NCBI GenBank assembly: GCA_002914805.1 | Contig: JXTB01000069.1 | Coordinates: 851,308-915,307, forward strand | Direction: 5' to 3' | DNA from: Parasponia andersonii | Lineage: Eukaryota; Streptophyta; Magnoliopsida; Rosales; Cannabaceae | DNA: 64,000 nt | Part shown: piece by piece, positions 12,476 through 25,199 of the stretch | How positions within the stretch are numbered: position 1 is the first letter of the stretch | How the letters are laid out: each line of letters opens with the position of its first letter | Notes under the pieces: generated by a model | Told to the model about the DNA's origin: nothing | The model's input: the letters and a program-made list of their open reading frames with translations, nothing else | Databases searched by the model: none | Position numbers and translations under genes: made by a program

Positions 12476-12487
12476 TAGTATCAGAGC
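12476..12487 (+). other. Primer-binding site of the outer gypsy element
   Basis: TAGTATCAGAGC lies eight bases after the LTR end. It matches the initiator-Met tRNA complement with one change (A for G at position 2). Confidence 0.75.
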
Positions 12488-12609
12488 AAATGTTTATCTA
12501 CCTTGGATGTGACACCATTAGATTAGATTGTAATTAATTTTTTTAAAAAAATTGAAATTCGGTATCATTATCTTACTGACACTTTGGCATACTTATACAG
12601 AATAGTAAG

Positions 12610-13740
12610 ATGCCTATGCGAACAAGAATATCGAGGCAAGAGCCAAGAAATGATACTTCTCAACTACAACCAGAAATTCCCAACCCTCTTATTGATCTTT
12701 ATGATGCTTTAAGGGAAATACTAGGATTAAGAGCTCAATGAGATCCTAGAGCCCATCAAGCTAGTTTTTTTAAGGATTTCATCAAGTTAAGTCCGTCGAT
12801 TTCTGATGGTAAACTGGACTCCACTGCAGTTGAAATGTGGCTGAGGAAAATTAAAAGAATCTTTGCAACCATAGGGACACCTACTGAGTTCCGAGTGGTC
12901 TTTGTCATTTATAAGTTGTCTAATAAAGTTGCCACCTTATGGGAAACTATCAAATTGTCATGACAAGAGACCGATATTTTTTAGGGACTATTCAGAGTTC
13001 AATATGCCAATGCTAGTCATAAAGCTTTTATGATTAAAGAGTACAAGTGACTTAAGCATGGTGACTTGACAATAAATAAGTACTACATCTTATTCATGGA
13101 ATTGGCGCAATATGCCTATGCACCAAGAACTGACCTTTCCCTTCAGATAGTTAGATCGTGACTCAACATTTTAATAATCTGGTTGTTTTTGTTACTGCAG
13201 CACAAAAAACAGAAGTCTTTCTTAGTGACAAATCGAGTTTGAAGGGACAGTCGAGGAATAGAAGTAACGACAGAAAGGTTCACAGGAGAAGCCAAGGGCA
13301 GCTACAATCGCAGGGTTCTCAAAGTAGTGGTTTTTTTTTTGAAAGAGGACAGTTTAGACCGTATGGATATTTTCACTACGGCTATCAGGGTCATTAGAAG
13401 AATTCTTATCCATTCTGCCAGAGAATCCAGCCTTATCCCAAGGTGGGCCATAGAGAAGCCAGAGTGTGTCTATACTATTCTAGGGTAACCAGATGAGGCC
13501 ATCTCAGAACCAGTCTCAGGCATTCAACTCTTCCACTTTCCAGCAGTCTTTTATTTTCCAATACCAATGCCAATACCGGCCATAGGGTTCAGGCTTCATG
13601 TAGAATTTCCAGACTCCATAAGCTTCTAGTAATCAAAGAGGGCGAGAATGTACTAGAACTAGTCTAGGAGATAGTAACAGCCGACTCTAGCCAAGGGAAA
13701 GGGAATAAAGGGAAAGAGAAAGTTATTGGCCAAGCCTTTG
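12610..13740 (+). pseudogene. Outer gypsy gag remnant
   Basis: An ATG near 12610 opens a gag frame. The retrotransposon-gag core follows, with AVEMWLRKIKRIF and a KLSNKVATLWE segment over about 12760-13140. It continues into a Q/S/G-rich linker (13158-13397 and on). Several in-frame stops occur, for example just after 12738. A zinc knuckle cannot be found. The domain would have formed the particle and bound RNA. Confidence 0.75.
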
Positions 13741-15640
13741 CTATCACTGGGATGAAATATGATCGAGATTAGACTGACAAGGGTGTTATTGATGGTATAA
13801 TTCTTATTTCACATTCTTGGGCTCATATTTTATTTGATACTAGTGCTACTTGTTCTTTTATATCCTTGTTGCTTGCTCAATTGTTAGGATTAGAATTTTT
13901 TGTATTGGATCCTATTTTGACATTAGGTATACCAGTAGGTAGAATAGCTGATATTTCCACTATGTGTCAAGATTTTCTAATTATGATTGATGGTAAAGAA
14001 TCATTGGCTGATTTGATTGTGTTTCCTTTGCAACAATTTGATGTGATTCTCAGTATGGATTAGTTATCTAAATATCGAGCTACTATTAACTACTACAAAA
14101 AGAGAGTTACTCTTTCGCTTAAGGATGGATGTCCTATTGTCTATTAAGTTCAACTAAATCTTTTGAAACTAAGTCCGATTTTGAAAGCATCCATGGGTGG
14201 AAGGAAGAAACTCGAGTGCTACAGAAATTTGTTTGCCATCAATGGTGATGTGAGAATTGCTGATCAGCACCCCTAGATATCAGTGGTTAGCGAGTTTCTA
14301 GATATTTTTCCAGAAGATTTGTCAGAACTTTCATGTGGCAGAGAGATCGAGCTCTATATTAATTTGATTCTTGGAGCCCAACCAGTTTCTATTCTAGCCT
14401 ATCGCATGGATCCACCAGAAATGACCGAGTTAAGAAGTCAGCTAGATGATCTTTTCTCAAAAGGATTCATCAGGAACAGTACTTCTCTATGGGTGCTCCT
14501 GTATTGTTTGCCAAGAAAGCTGATATTATACTCAGACTCTATGTTGATTATAGAAGATTGAATCAGCTTACTGTAAAGAACAATCATCGTCTGCCAAAGA
14601 TTGATAACTTGTTTAATCAACTAGGGGGATTTAGGTTCTTTTCCAAAATTGATCTTAGAACGGGTTATCACCAACTGAAGATTTAAGAAGAAGATACATT
14701 GAAAACCCCGTTCAGGATACGTTATGGTCACTTTGAGTTCCTACTTATAATGTTTGTTCTGACTAATGCTCCCGCAGTATTCATGAATCTCATAAAGAGA
14801 ATTTTCAGACCTTATTTGGATCAGTTTATGGTTGTCTTCATTGACGACATCTTGGTATACTTGAAGACTCAAGAAGAACATGTTGAACACTTGAGGATTG
14901 CACTTCAAATTTTAAGAGATCATCAATCATATGGCAAGAGATCTAAGTGTGAATTTTGGATGACAGAAGTGAAATTCTTAGGGTATGCGACTTCTCAAAA
15001 AGATATTTCAATCGATCCTACTAAGATTAAATTTGTTCTAAAGTGGAAAGAACAAAGAATGTAATTGTGATAAGAAGTTTCATTGGTTTAGCAGGGTACT
15101 ATCGTCATTTTGTGGAGAATTTCTCGAGAATTACTTTACACTTGACGAAGTTAACAAGAAAAGATGTCAAGTTCATATGGGATGACAATTGTGAAGAGGC
15201 TTTCATGGAATTGAAAAGGAGATTAACAACTACACCTGTTCTTACTGTTCCTAACAGTAATGAACCATATATTATGTACACCGATGCTTCCAATCCTAGA
15301 TTGGGATATGTCTTGATACAGAAGGGCAAGGTAGTAGCTTATGCTTCTCATCAATTGAAGTCACATGAGAAGAATTATCATGACCTAAAAACTGCAGCGG
15401 TGATTTTTGCTCTCAAGATTTGGAGATATTATTAGTATGATGTGAAGTTTGATGTATTCTCTGATCACAAGAGCTTGAAGTATCTTTTCACTCAACTTGA
15501 TTTGAACTTTAGGCAATGTAGATAGGTTGAGTATATAGAAGACTATGATTTGAACTACAATATCATCCTAGTAAAGCTAATGTTGTAGTTGATATTTTGA
15601 GTAGAAAACCTCATCGTATGTTAGCTGCAATTATTTTTTA
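13741..15640 (+). pseudogene. Outer gypsy protease, reverse transcriptase and RNase H remnant
   Basis: The protease has ILFDTSAT near 13827, where D-T-G/S-A is the active site. Reverse transcriptase follows from about 14360 to 15050, with [26 protein letters not shown] and the palm box FIDDILVY near 14840. RNase H spans about 15060-15610, with the usual MYTDAS start and FALKIWRYY. The reading frame is broken at 14060, 14684, around 15063, 15435 and elsewhere. The catalytic boxes remain readable, but no continuous enzyme can be made. Confidence 0.88.
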
Positions 15641-16408
15641 GGATTGGAAGAACTCAGTGGTAATTAATGATTACAATTTACAATACTTTGAGACTGACAA
15701 AACTGCTTGTTTTAGTAATATTGTAGCTACACCAGCACTTCTCCAGACAATGGAGCAAAGTTTATGGCAAAATCAAGAGTTAAGGACGATCTGAAATCAA
15801 CTCAAAAATAGTGAATAGTTGGAAGATTAGAGTATAAACAATGAAGGATTTGCGCTTTTCATAGGAAAGCTTACTGTAGCTAATGATCCTTATCTTAGAG
15901 AGACAATTCTCATAAAGGCTCATAAGTCTAAGCTTGTGATATATCCTGGTAGCACAAAGATATACCATAATCTGAAAAAATAGTACTGATGGAAAGGTAT
16001 GAAGCATGACGTTGCTACTTTTGTGACTAAGTACATGACTTGTCAACAAGTCAAGGCAGAATACCAGAGACTAGCCAGACTGTTACAACCTTTATCCATA
16101 CCGGAGTAGAAATAGGATAAGATCACAATGGACTTTGTGATGGGATTGCCAATGACTCAGAGAACGAATGGCATAGTTTAGGTGATTGTTAATCGGATGA
16201 TAAAGATTGCTCATTTCATACCATTCAGGTATGATTTTTTACTCAACAAGCTTAATCATCTCTATATTGATAATATTGTTCGATTGTATGGGATACCATC
16301 AAATATAGTTTCTGACAGAGACCAAAGATTTACATCAAAGTTCTGGAGAGCTTTGTAGAGAAGTTTGGGAACAGAACTGAATCTAAATACAGCTCATCAT
16401 CCTCAAAC
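15641..16408 (+). pseudogene. Outer gypsy integrase, 5' part
   Basis: Starting after RNase H, the zinc-binding H-H-C-C region is present in damaged form (FVTKYMTCQQVK near 16020). The catalytic core follows, with TMDFVMGLP near 16129 and VSDRDQRFTSKFWRAL near 16310. It stops in the AHHPQT motif exactly where the solo LTR was inserted; the rest resumes at 18658. Confidence 0.85.
16404..16408 (+). repeat. Target-site duplication, left copy (CAAAC)
   Basis: CAAAC immediately before the solo LTR is repeated exactly at 18653-18657 immediately after it. Confidence 0.88.
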
Positions 16409-18652
16409 TGTAACACCCCCTAGTTTAACCATATTGTCATATACAGTCAAACTATGAAGTATTATTCTTTCTTAAACATTATCTTTTGTTTTGATAAAAG
16501 GTGGGCAATTTTTTTTTTTTGAACTTTCTAGAACTTTAGGACAAAAGCAACTGCATGGCATTTCTTGTTAAAAGTGTCTTTACAAAATCTACATTCAAAA
16601 GAGGTTTTCACCAATCGATTTTGCCATCAGCAGTAATATTTACATTACATCAAAATATCTCCAAATAAAAAATGTCGCCCACAGGTCAAGCTCGTCTATA
16701 TCTGTATGATCATGGCGACAAAAGGCAAGCCAGGCAACCAGCTAGTCAACACCAAAATGTGCCTCCTCATCTGCATCACAAGACTAAAATGAGCTAAAGC
16801 TCAGTAAGTAACAACTATGCATGCTTATGTATGCTTAAAAATCTCGTAAAGTTCCCATTATACCCTTTTCTTTCTCTAATATTTTAATTCATGTATTTTC
16901 CTTAAAACGTATTCATAATTGGGCCCCTTAGAGTTGCTTATCCCGTAAGTCGATAGGCCGTGATAACATTAGGCGGAACTCTGGCCAAGAGTAAAAATAA
17001 GGTGTGACCGTCGTGTGAGGTTTTTGAAAACTCCTTCCCTCATCAAAGGGACATCCCACACCGCGCTAATCTTGTCCCACTTCAACGAGACACATCATAA
17101 CATCCTCAAATCTCACTTCAACGGGAGAGTCTGCATCAACAGACTTACCTATCCAGCTCCGACAGACTAACAATTGCCATTAAAACTTAACTTATAAAAT
17201 TGGTACAATGGTACTCATTTTCAAATACTCTTATAATAATAATCTCCATTTGCATGCAAAACATGCCATGCACATGCCATTTCATAACTTTCAGGAATAA
17301 GTAAGTTTCATATAAATACATCTTCCATATAGTTCTTGTGATGCAGTTTTAAGTCTTTACCTATCTTGTGTCTTGAATAGGAATTGATAGTGGAAAGGGT
17401 CAATATCCTCTAGAGATTGGTGTGCTAATCACCTGTCATAAATTACTATTATTCAAGATGCACATTTTACAAAAAAAATGCATTAAGATACTTGAATAAG
17501 ACCGAAATCAGAACTTTCACCAATTTAGGAAACTTAATCTACTACACATGAAAAAAAAAAACTTAATTCCATAAATAGCAAACTTTGGGGCTTTAGATTT
17601 AGCTCTAATCCTCCACTTAAATTCTATGTTTCAAGCAATATATAAGGTTCCTAGGACCATCATTCATCAAATAATAGCTTAGGCTTAAGAGCTGAAATAA
17701 AGGAAATTCATTACAAATTCAAAATCCTACTTAAACCTTACCTTGACTAGTTTGGGTCTTTGCTAGACTTCTTGTCTTCTATCTCCACCAAACTGATTTC
17801 CAAGGCTTAGAAATAGATTTTTGAACTTAATAGGACCTAAAGAAACAAATATTTAAGTAGGAACAACTAGAGAATTGAAATTATAGGCAAAGACCTAGAA
17901 AGAAGAATTAGTAGAACTACCTTGACTAGTTTTGATCTATCTTGCTTTCTAGAGCTCCAACTTGAGTTCTACCAATTAGAAACTCTTGGAGATGGTTAAG
18001 GGAAGTTGAGAGAAGTGTAAAAAGGTATTGGAGAGGCTCAGGTCATGGCTGGAGAGAAAGGGGAAAGCAAATGACCAGATTTGGTCAAAAAATCAATACT
18101 TAAAGGCTAAGAATGGCATAACTTAAATTCTAAGGGGTATTTTAGGAATTTTGCTCATTACCTTCCATGTGTCAAGCTCTAAAACATCCTTAACATACTC
18201 ACCACGTTACTGGTCAATCCTATACACCCAAGTGTAGACCAAAATGGTGAAACCTAGCTTAGAAAGTGAAATCTAGCCATACTTTGACTTATGATCCTAT
18301 ATAGCCAATCTTATTCTAATTTGGTGGAACCTAGCCCCATAACCAATCATTAAGCATACAAATAAGTCAATTACACTCCAATTAACAATGCAAACATAGT
18401 ACTACTTTCATAATTATATTCTTTGTTCTTTTAGCACACCAAGCTCTCTCTCTCTCTGAGGGTATTGAACCTTTACACTGCATTGGGACACTTCGACAGT
18501 CATTAGTGTAATAACATGTATGTAAATGCACATAATATAATGAATGAGTATGTTGCTACAAAACTAGTATTAAAGACTTCTAGATGCCTAATATGCAATT
18601 AGAACATAATTATTATTGGCTTAATATGCATGTGAGAATCTTGGGCACCACA
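16409..18652 (-). mobile_element. Solo LTR of another Ty3-gypsy family
   Basis: This 2,244-bp block begins TGTAACACCCC, ends GGGCACCACA, and is flanked by perfect CAAAC duplications. The integrase frame of the outer element reads across when the block is ignored. It has no coding region, so it is what remains after recombination between two LTRs. Orientation is inferred as minus: the block ends in a GTGTTACA type on that strand, and its internal layout parallels the minus-strand inner LTRs. A short CT run lies near 18446-18461. Confidence 0.9.
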
Positions 18653-18657
18653 CAAAC
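18653..18657 (+). repeat. Target-site duplication, right copy (CAAAC)
   Basis: This is an exact copy of 16404-16408. It restores the proline-glutamine-threonine codons of integrase. Confidence 0.88.
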
Positions 18658-19440
18658 ATATGGCCAATCTGATATGACTATTTGAATTCTTGAGGACATG
18701 CTTCACTCTTGTATACTGGATTTTAGTGGAAGCTGGGATGGTCACCTATTATTGGTGGAGTTTACTTATAACAATAAATACTAAGCAAGTTTTGGCATAG
18801 CTCCATGTAAGGTCTTATATGGGAAGCCATGTAGAACACCCTTGTGTTAGGCTAATATAGAGGAGTATGTTGCTCTTAGGCCAGAATTGACATAAGAGAC
18901 TACTGCAAAGAATAATAAGATTCGAGAAAAACTTAAAGTTATGCAGAGTCGTCAGAAAAACTACACAAACCCAAAGAGATGCGAAGTAGAGTTTGAAGTT
19001 GGTGATCAAGTATTCTTAAAAATAACGCCAAGGCATGGGATCACTAGATTTAGACTTAAAGATAAATTGGTTCCAACATATATTGGACCATTCGAGATTA
19101 CTGCTAAAATTAGGCCAGTAGCATATCGCTTCGATTTGTCTCTGCAATTGGGCTAAGTGCACAATACCTTTCATGTCTCGATGCTTAGAAAGTATGTACC
19201 TGACCCATCACATGTCATTCAGTATGTAAAAATGCTATTACAAGAGGACATAACATAAGAAGAACAACCAATTCCAATACTAGGGAGGAAGCTCAAAGTG
19301 CTTTGAAAAAAAGAGATACCACTTGTTAAGATTTTCTGGCAATATTACAAGGAAGATGAAGCCTCTTGAGAGCTTGAGATAGAAATAAATATGAAGTATC
19401 CTTATTTTTTTAACTTTCATCTTGGGGTTATACTTTGATC
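18658..19440 (+). pseudogene. Outer gypsy integrase 3' part and decayed chromodomain-like tail
   Basis: It opens with GQS, the continuation of the AHHPQT-D-GQS integrase motif. The C-terminal domain follows: 18941-19156 reads MQSRQKNYTNPKR, then GDQVFLKITPRHG and YIGPFEI. The tail (about 19250-19435) aligns with the chromodomain of the inner element (VLWEHHKEDEATWEL there) but is full of stops. This makes the outer element a chromovirus-like gypsy element of the same broad group. Confidence 0.82.
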
Positions 19441-19479
19441 TTTGAGTTGTATTCAAATTTCGAGACGAAATTTTGAGAA

Positions 19480-20911
19480 TGTAAAAGTTATGAAATAATA
19501 AGGGCATCTGGGACTTTTTATATTGAATGCCACAATTGTAATTAAGCAATTTTTAGAATTTAATAATAAAATATCCGGAATATTTTAATTATTTACTATA
19601 ATGCTCAGTTTTTGCTTATGAACTCTAAAAACTCTCAAATTCTCACACAAAGAGGTTTGAAAAGAGAGAAAGACTGAGGAAAACAACCAGAATTGTCGAA
19701 GCCCGCCACCGTCGCATACTATCGCCGTCAGCTTGACATGCTACCCCATGTTGTTCGTCAAAGAGAGATGAGCAAAACTCAACCTGGATCGCTAGAAACA
19801 GAGCTACAGTGGACAAGGTCTGCTTTTCCGAAAACAACGCTTGCTGTTCAGTTTTTCAGCCACCGGCACACCGTCCGACGTCGTTTTTTTGTCATCGCTA
19901 ATGAGTAGAGCCTTGTCTCATCATCATCGATCACCTCTAAGTTGTTGCATGTCAAAATTCATCTTCGGTAAATTTTTACCACTTTTACCATTTTTACCAA
20001 CTTTGTAAAAAGAGATTTTTACATAATTATTTTGGTTAAGTAATTTATTTTTCAAGGTAAATATATGAGGTGAAAGAAGATTAAAAATTATGAATAATTA
20101 CAGTTAATAAAAGTAAAAATAGTATTCATATATATGGTAAATTCTACATACAAAAAGAGGACATTTTTCTAATTATTTCCAAAAGGTAGTATATACGTAA
20201 TTCTCGGATTTTTGAGTATAACTAATGCTAGGGACATCGAAACTAAGTTCTGACTTCGAATTTAGACTCAATGAGATCGAGACAAGAATTTTGATACAAA
20301 ATACCACTATGTTTTGTTGTTGAACAAAAATTAGAATTTCGTGTCACAAAATTGTACCGTTTTGTGTGCCACAAACTAGTCTCGCAATTGGACCCATTTT
20401 TGACAAGGCATCCGTCTACTCTAGTATTTTTAGCTGCTTTGAATTCATTGGTGACCTTCGTTTCTATATTTGAGACTCCGATAGAAAAGTCACATTTTGA
20501 AATGGATTTACTAGGAACCGAAAATTGCCTTTTACATACGTGAGTGACCAACAGGGGATTTTTTGAGCGTTATTGGCCTGGTATTACTACTATATCAAGG
20601 TAAGGGTTCAATTACCTGATTTTATATCTGTTTTAATTTTTAATTACATTCAAAGCTATTTATGAAAAATCATGATTATACGATGTTTTAATTAATTACT
20701 ATAAATTGTTGGATTATACTAGGATTCGATTATGTAGATTATTATATATATTTTTATATTGAGATTTTAGGGTACTGTCCATGTTATAATAAATCTCAGA
20801 ATAATGCCAAGTTGGATTTTAAAGCGTGATTTGAATATTTGATACATGGTAGTCGTGAACTATTACATATTATACATAGCATAGGATCACACACTTGAGT
20901 TTCATTATAGT
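19480..20911 (+). repeat. 3' LTR of the outer gypsy element, left segment
   Basis: It starts TGTAAAAG after the TTCGAGACGAAATTTTGAGA end of the internal region. It parallels the 5' LTR up to the insertion of the inner element. The last five bases (ATAGT) are one side of that insertion's target duplication. Confidence 0.9.
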
Positions 20912-22864
20912 TATCACGACCCAAAACCCGGGTCAATGGCAGAAGGAGAATTTTACAAAGATGAGAAATTCCATAATTTATTTGAAAAGTGTCTAAAAAG
21001 TTTTAGTTTTGTAAATAGTTTATTTTGATTAAGTATTTGGAATTTCATCCCGTGAACCTCTCCCACAGTTCGTATACACCATTAAACATAGACCGAATAA
21101 TAATTAAAAAACAGAAAAATCAAATATAAGTCCAAGCATCATCATCATCTACAACAACAAGTTAAATCCCAAAATGGCATACATAAGTTTACAGACAAAA
21201 TAAAAAGTAATATTCTTGGTTCAATGCTAACACAGAACCCCAAACAGTCCAAACACCACAACAGTAGACTTCTAGCATTACTAAGAAATGAACTACAGTC
21301 AAGATGGCCTCTTACTCCTCCTGATTACCAAGATCGCACTGAACACTACCTGAGGAAGGGGGTGAGCATACAATGCCCAGTAGGAAAAACAATTACCTCA
21401 ATCGAAAGTATTTTAGTGATGGGGAAATCCTGCATGGTTAGTTTAGTCCAAAACATCCATATATATATAATCCAAACTGGAAATCCACACACATATATAT
21501 ATATATATAACAGTGTAATCAAAACCATCTAATCCATATGCATATGACACAAATCAACCCATACCCATGAGATCACATTCCCTCATCTGTAGAAACCCAT
21601 GATGATGGCACTAAATATGCCTAACAGCCTGCCTGACACCTAAGCCCATACTCGGAGTGGACACCTATGTGTCGCCTACAAAATCTAGAGGGGCAACCGA
21701 ATTGCCTACGCCTGCCAAAGTAGGAGGTAATCAGATGTAACAAAACCCCGCACGAGTTTACAGACTTTCACCGACAGTAGGGCACGCAACGCCACATTAT
21801 AAACCCACGATGCTAACACGGTGCTCATGTATGATCCTATGATACGTGCAATACAAAACTAAAGTGTGAAGATAGTCATGCTCGGGTTTTTCGGTAAAAT
21901 AAGTATACTAGGTTTTTATAGAAAAACTGGCAGCATAAGAGCCCTATTTTTAATATACCCAAAATAACCTGCACTCAGAAAATTTCCAGAGCAATACAGT
22001 ATATATCTCATACAACAAATTCCTATCACAGACATTTAAATAGTCTAAAAATCATTATTCTCATAATTTATAGAAAGTAAGTTTTATTCGAAAATGATAT
22101 AAAACAGAGGTAATTGAATCCCTACCTCGCTCGAATAGCGATACCACGCTATTAAATCCTCAAGGTGTCGTTGACGATCGCCCGGAGGGTTGGGAACCAA
22201 TTCCAAGCCCTCGATCATCCTCTTGCGAAAAACTAACTTCTCACCGGAGCTTTAATTTCACAAACGGACCTCTTCACTGAATTCCTAGCACCCAAAATAG
22301 CTAGGTTATACATATAATTTGTCCAATTCTGGTTCGGACCCATACCGGACCGATCGCACGCAAAACGAGACAAAATCTCGACCATTCGATCTTGATTTTC
22401 GTGCCGATCACCAAACAATACAACAAACTTCTCCATTCTCCGAGTACATCCCAAAAATGAGCTAAAAAATACAATCCAACTGTTGAATCAAAAACAACAC
22501 CCATAAACTCAAAATACCCAAAAATGGCAACTTTCAACCCGAATAAAATAGGGTTAAAATATACATATCTTGATGATCCTTATGATAGATGAATCCAACG
22601 AGACTGGTTGGGGGGTCGAATGGTGGCCGGAATCTTCTCCGGCGGTCAAAAATCCAAAATGGCTCAAATCGGCTTCTATGGAGTTTTCCGGCGAACCAAG
22701 CAACGGCAGCAACCAGCGAGGGGCGGCGGGGCTTCGTGGCAGCCTGGGAAGGCTCACCGATGGGCTACGGTGGTAGACAGTGGCTGGAGGCGAGCTGCAG
22801 CCTTCTTTCTCCTTCCGTCGGCCGAGAGGGAGAAAATGAGAGAGAGAGAGAGAGAGGGACGGGT

Positions 22865-22912
<48 letters not shown>

Positions 22913-22987
22913 CATATATATAATCTATTTTTTTTTTTAAATCTGGTCAAAAGACCATTTTGCCCCTAAAAAAACTGGGTTTTTACA
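20912..22987 (-). repeat. 3' LTR of the inner gypsy element
   Basis: The left boundary TATCACGACCC corresponds to TGTCACGAC of the other LTR. The right boundary is TTTTTACA. It contains an expanded GA microsatellite (22837-22908), far longer than in the partner LTR. There are several GC-rich spurious frames near 22600-22850. Confidence 0.92.
22837..22908 (+). repeat. (GA)n microsatellite in the inner 3' LTR
   Basis: Two GA runs flank a GGGACGGGTCT island. The matching part of the 5' LTR (about 30115-30154) has only short GA runs. Confidence 0.9.
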
Positions 22988-23000
22988 TTCTCCCCTCCTT
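22988..23000 (-). other. Polypurine tract of the inner gypsy element
   Basis: On the minus strand AAGGAGGGGAGAA abuts the 3' LTR. It is preceded by TTCGGGACGAAATTCC, the characteristic end of the internal region in this group. Confidence 0.82.
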
Positions 23001-23045
23001 ATAGGAATTTCGTCCCGAAATTCAAAATACAAGTCAAGGTTTATA

Positions 23046-23640
23046 TCACAATACAACTTCTAACTGAAAGTTAAACAAATAAGGGTACTTCTCGTACATC
23101 TCCGTTTCGAGTTCCCAAGTAGCCTCATCTTCTTTATGATGTTCCCAAAGCACCTTGATAAGTGGTATCTCTCTGTTGCGAAGAACCTTCAACTCTCTAG
23201 CCAACAAGTGAACAGGCTGCTCTTCATAGGACACATCTTCTTGGATCGGTACATGCATGTACTGAACAACATGAGATGAGTCTGGTGTGTACTTCCTCAA
23301 CATCGACACGTGAAACACATTATGCACGTGACCCAACTGTGCAAGTAGATTCAAGTAATACGCCACTGGTCCAATTCGCTCAATGATCTCAAAGGGACCA
23401 ATATACCTTGGAGTAAGCTTACCTTTCACCCCAAACATTATCACACCACGCCTTGGAGTCACTTTCAAGAATATGGAATCACTAGTATCGAACTCTATCT
23501 CACGCCTGTTCGGGTCAGCATAACTCTTCTGACGACTCTGAATCTCTTTGAGCCTCTCTTGGATATCCTTGATCTTCTCAGTAGTCTCTTCAATCAACTC
23601 AGGTCCTAGAGTAACATGCTCTTCTGGTTCTGCCTAACAC
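23046..23640 (-). pseudogene. Inner gypsy integrase C-terminus and chromodomain
   Basis: 183 residues are open. The integrase C-terminal part carries RQKSYADPNRREIEF and KLTPRYIGPFEI. The end (about 23240-23060) is a chromodomain with VLWEHHKEDEATWELE. In chromoviruses this domain binds modified histones and steers integration. The frame is continuous with integrase except for stop codons near 23636 and 23700. Chromatin targeting is known for the family and not shown here. Confidence 0.88.
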
Positions 23641-24680
23641 AAAGGCGATCTACATGGCCTCCCATACAGCACTTCATATGGAGCCACACCCACACTGGTC
23701 TAGTAACTGTTGTTATAAGCAAATTTCACTAAAGGAAGATGATCATCCCAGTTCCCACCAAAGCCCAGTATGCAACAATGTATCATGTCCTCAAGAATCT
23801 GAATCGTCCTTTTAGACTGGCCGTCTGTCTCAGGATGGTGAGCCGTACTGATATCTAACTGCGTACCAAATGCTTTCTGTAAGGCTCTCCAAAACTTGGA
23901 AGTAAATCTTGGATCTCTATCAGAAACTATGCTTAAAGGCACACCATGCAAGCATATGATGTTCTCCACATACAGTCTACTGAGCTTAGTGAGAAAGTAG
24001 TCAATCCGGATCGGTATAAAATGAGCACTCTTCGTCAAACGATCGACTATCACCCAAACTGCATCGTTCTTCCTCAAGGTCTTTGGCAAACTAGTCACGA
24101 AGTCCATCGTGATCCTGTCCCACTTCCACTCCGGAATTGGCAACAGCTGAAGTAATCTAGCTGGTCTCTGGTTTTCAGTCTTGACTCGCTGACAAGTCAA
24201 ACACTTAGCCACAAAAGTAGTTACATCCTTCTTCATTTCTTTCCACCAATACTGCCGTTTCAAGTCCCGGTACATCTTAGTACTACTCGGATGTACTACG
24301 AACCTTGATTTGTAAGCCTCAGTTAGAATGGTTTCTCGAATATTAGGGTCATTAGCTACAGCCAACTTCCCACTAAAAAGCAAAAACCCTTCTCTGTTAG
24401 TGCTCCAACCATCTAACTGTTCACCATTCTGAAGTCGGTTCCAGATTGTCCTCAACTCCCTGTCTTGCCACTGACTTTGCTGGATAGTCTGGAGAAGAGA
24501 TGGTGAAATCACAATGTTTCTCAAGTAAGCAACCCCTTCATTCTTGAAGTACTGCAAGTTGTAATTACCAATCGCAACTGAGTTCTTCCAGTTTTCGAAC
24601 ACCAGTACAGCTAGTACACCACAAGGCTTCCTACTCAGTGCATCAGCTACAACATTGGCCTTACCCAGATGATACTATAG
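23641..24680 (-). pseudogene. Inner gypsy integrase
   Basis: 300 residues are open from 24602 to 23700. They contain the H-H-C-C zinc domain (HPSSTKMYRDLKRQYWW and FVAKCLTCQRVK) and the D-D-E core. The core shows DRITMDFVTSLP, IVSDRDPRFTSKFWRAL and AHHPETDGQSKRTIQILEDM, so the three acidic positions are present. It is nearly intact, which fits a recent insertion. An in-frame stop at the 3' side cuts it from the chromodomain. Confidence 0.9.
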
Positions 24681-25199
24681 GTCGAAGTCATAATCCTCCA
24701 TATATTCAACCCATCTTCACTGTCTCAAGTTCAAATCCTTTTAGGTAAAGAGATACTTCAAACTCTTATGATCGGAGAATATGTCGAACTTCACACTATA
24801 CAAGTAACATCGCCAAATCTTCAAAGCAAAGATCACTGTTGCAAGCTCCAGATCATGGCTGGAATAGTTCCTTTCATGCGGCTTCAACTGATGAGAAGCA
24901 GCATAAGCCACAACACGACCATTCTGCATCAAGCCACATCCCAAACCCGTCTTCGAAGCATCGGTATACACCACATAAAGCTCGTTACTGTCAAGAATAG
25001 TAAGAACAAGTGCAGTGGTTAAACTCTGCTTCAACCTAATAAAAGCTTTTTCACTTTCGTGATCCCAAACAAACTTAACATCCTTTCTGGTCAACTTCGT
25101 CAAAGGCAAAGCAATTCTCGAGAAATCTTGCACAAAATGATGGTAGTAGCCTGCCAATCCAAGGAAACTATGTACCTCCGTCACATTTCTTGGCCTTTC
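24681..25199 (-). pseudogene. Inner gypsy RNase H
   Basis: The open frame 25184-24741 begins within the reverse transcriptase connection ([19 protein letters not shown]). It then shows the RNase H features [34 protein letters not shown] and [13 protein letters not shown] stop near 25199 separates it from reverse transcriptase. Confidence 0.88.

Noticed and set aside
22554-22969. Cluster of overlapping GC-rich frames, repeated at 29756-30253
   Set aside because: They fall in both LTRs of the inner gypsy element, on both strands, with different lengths. There is no sign of selection for coding.
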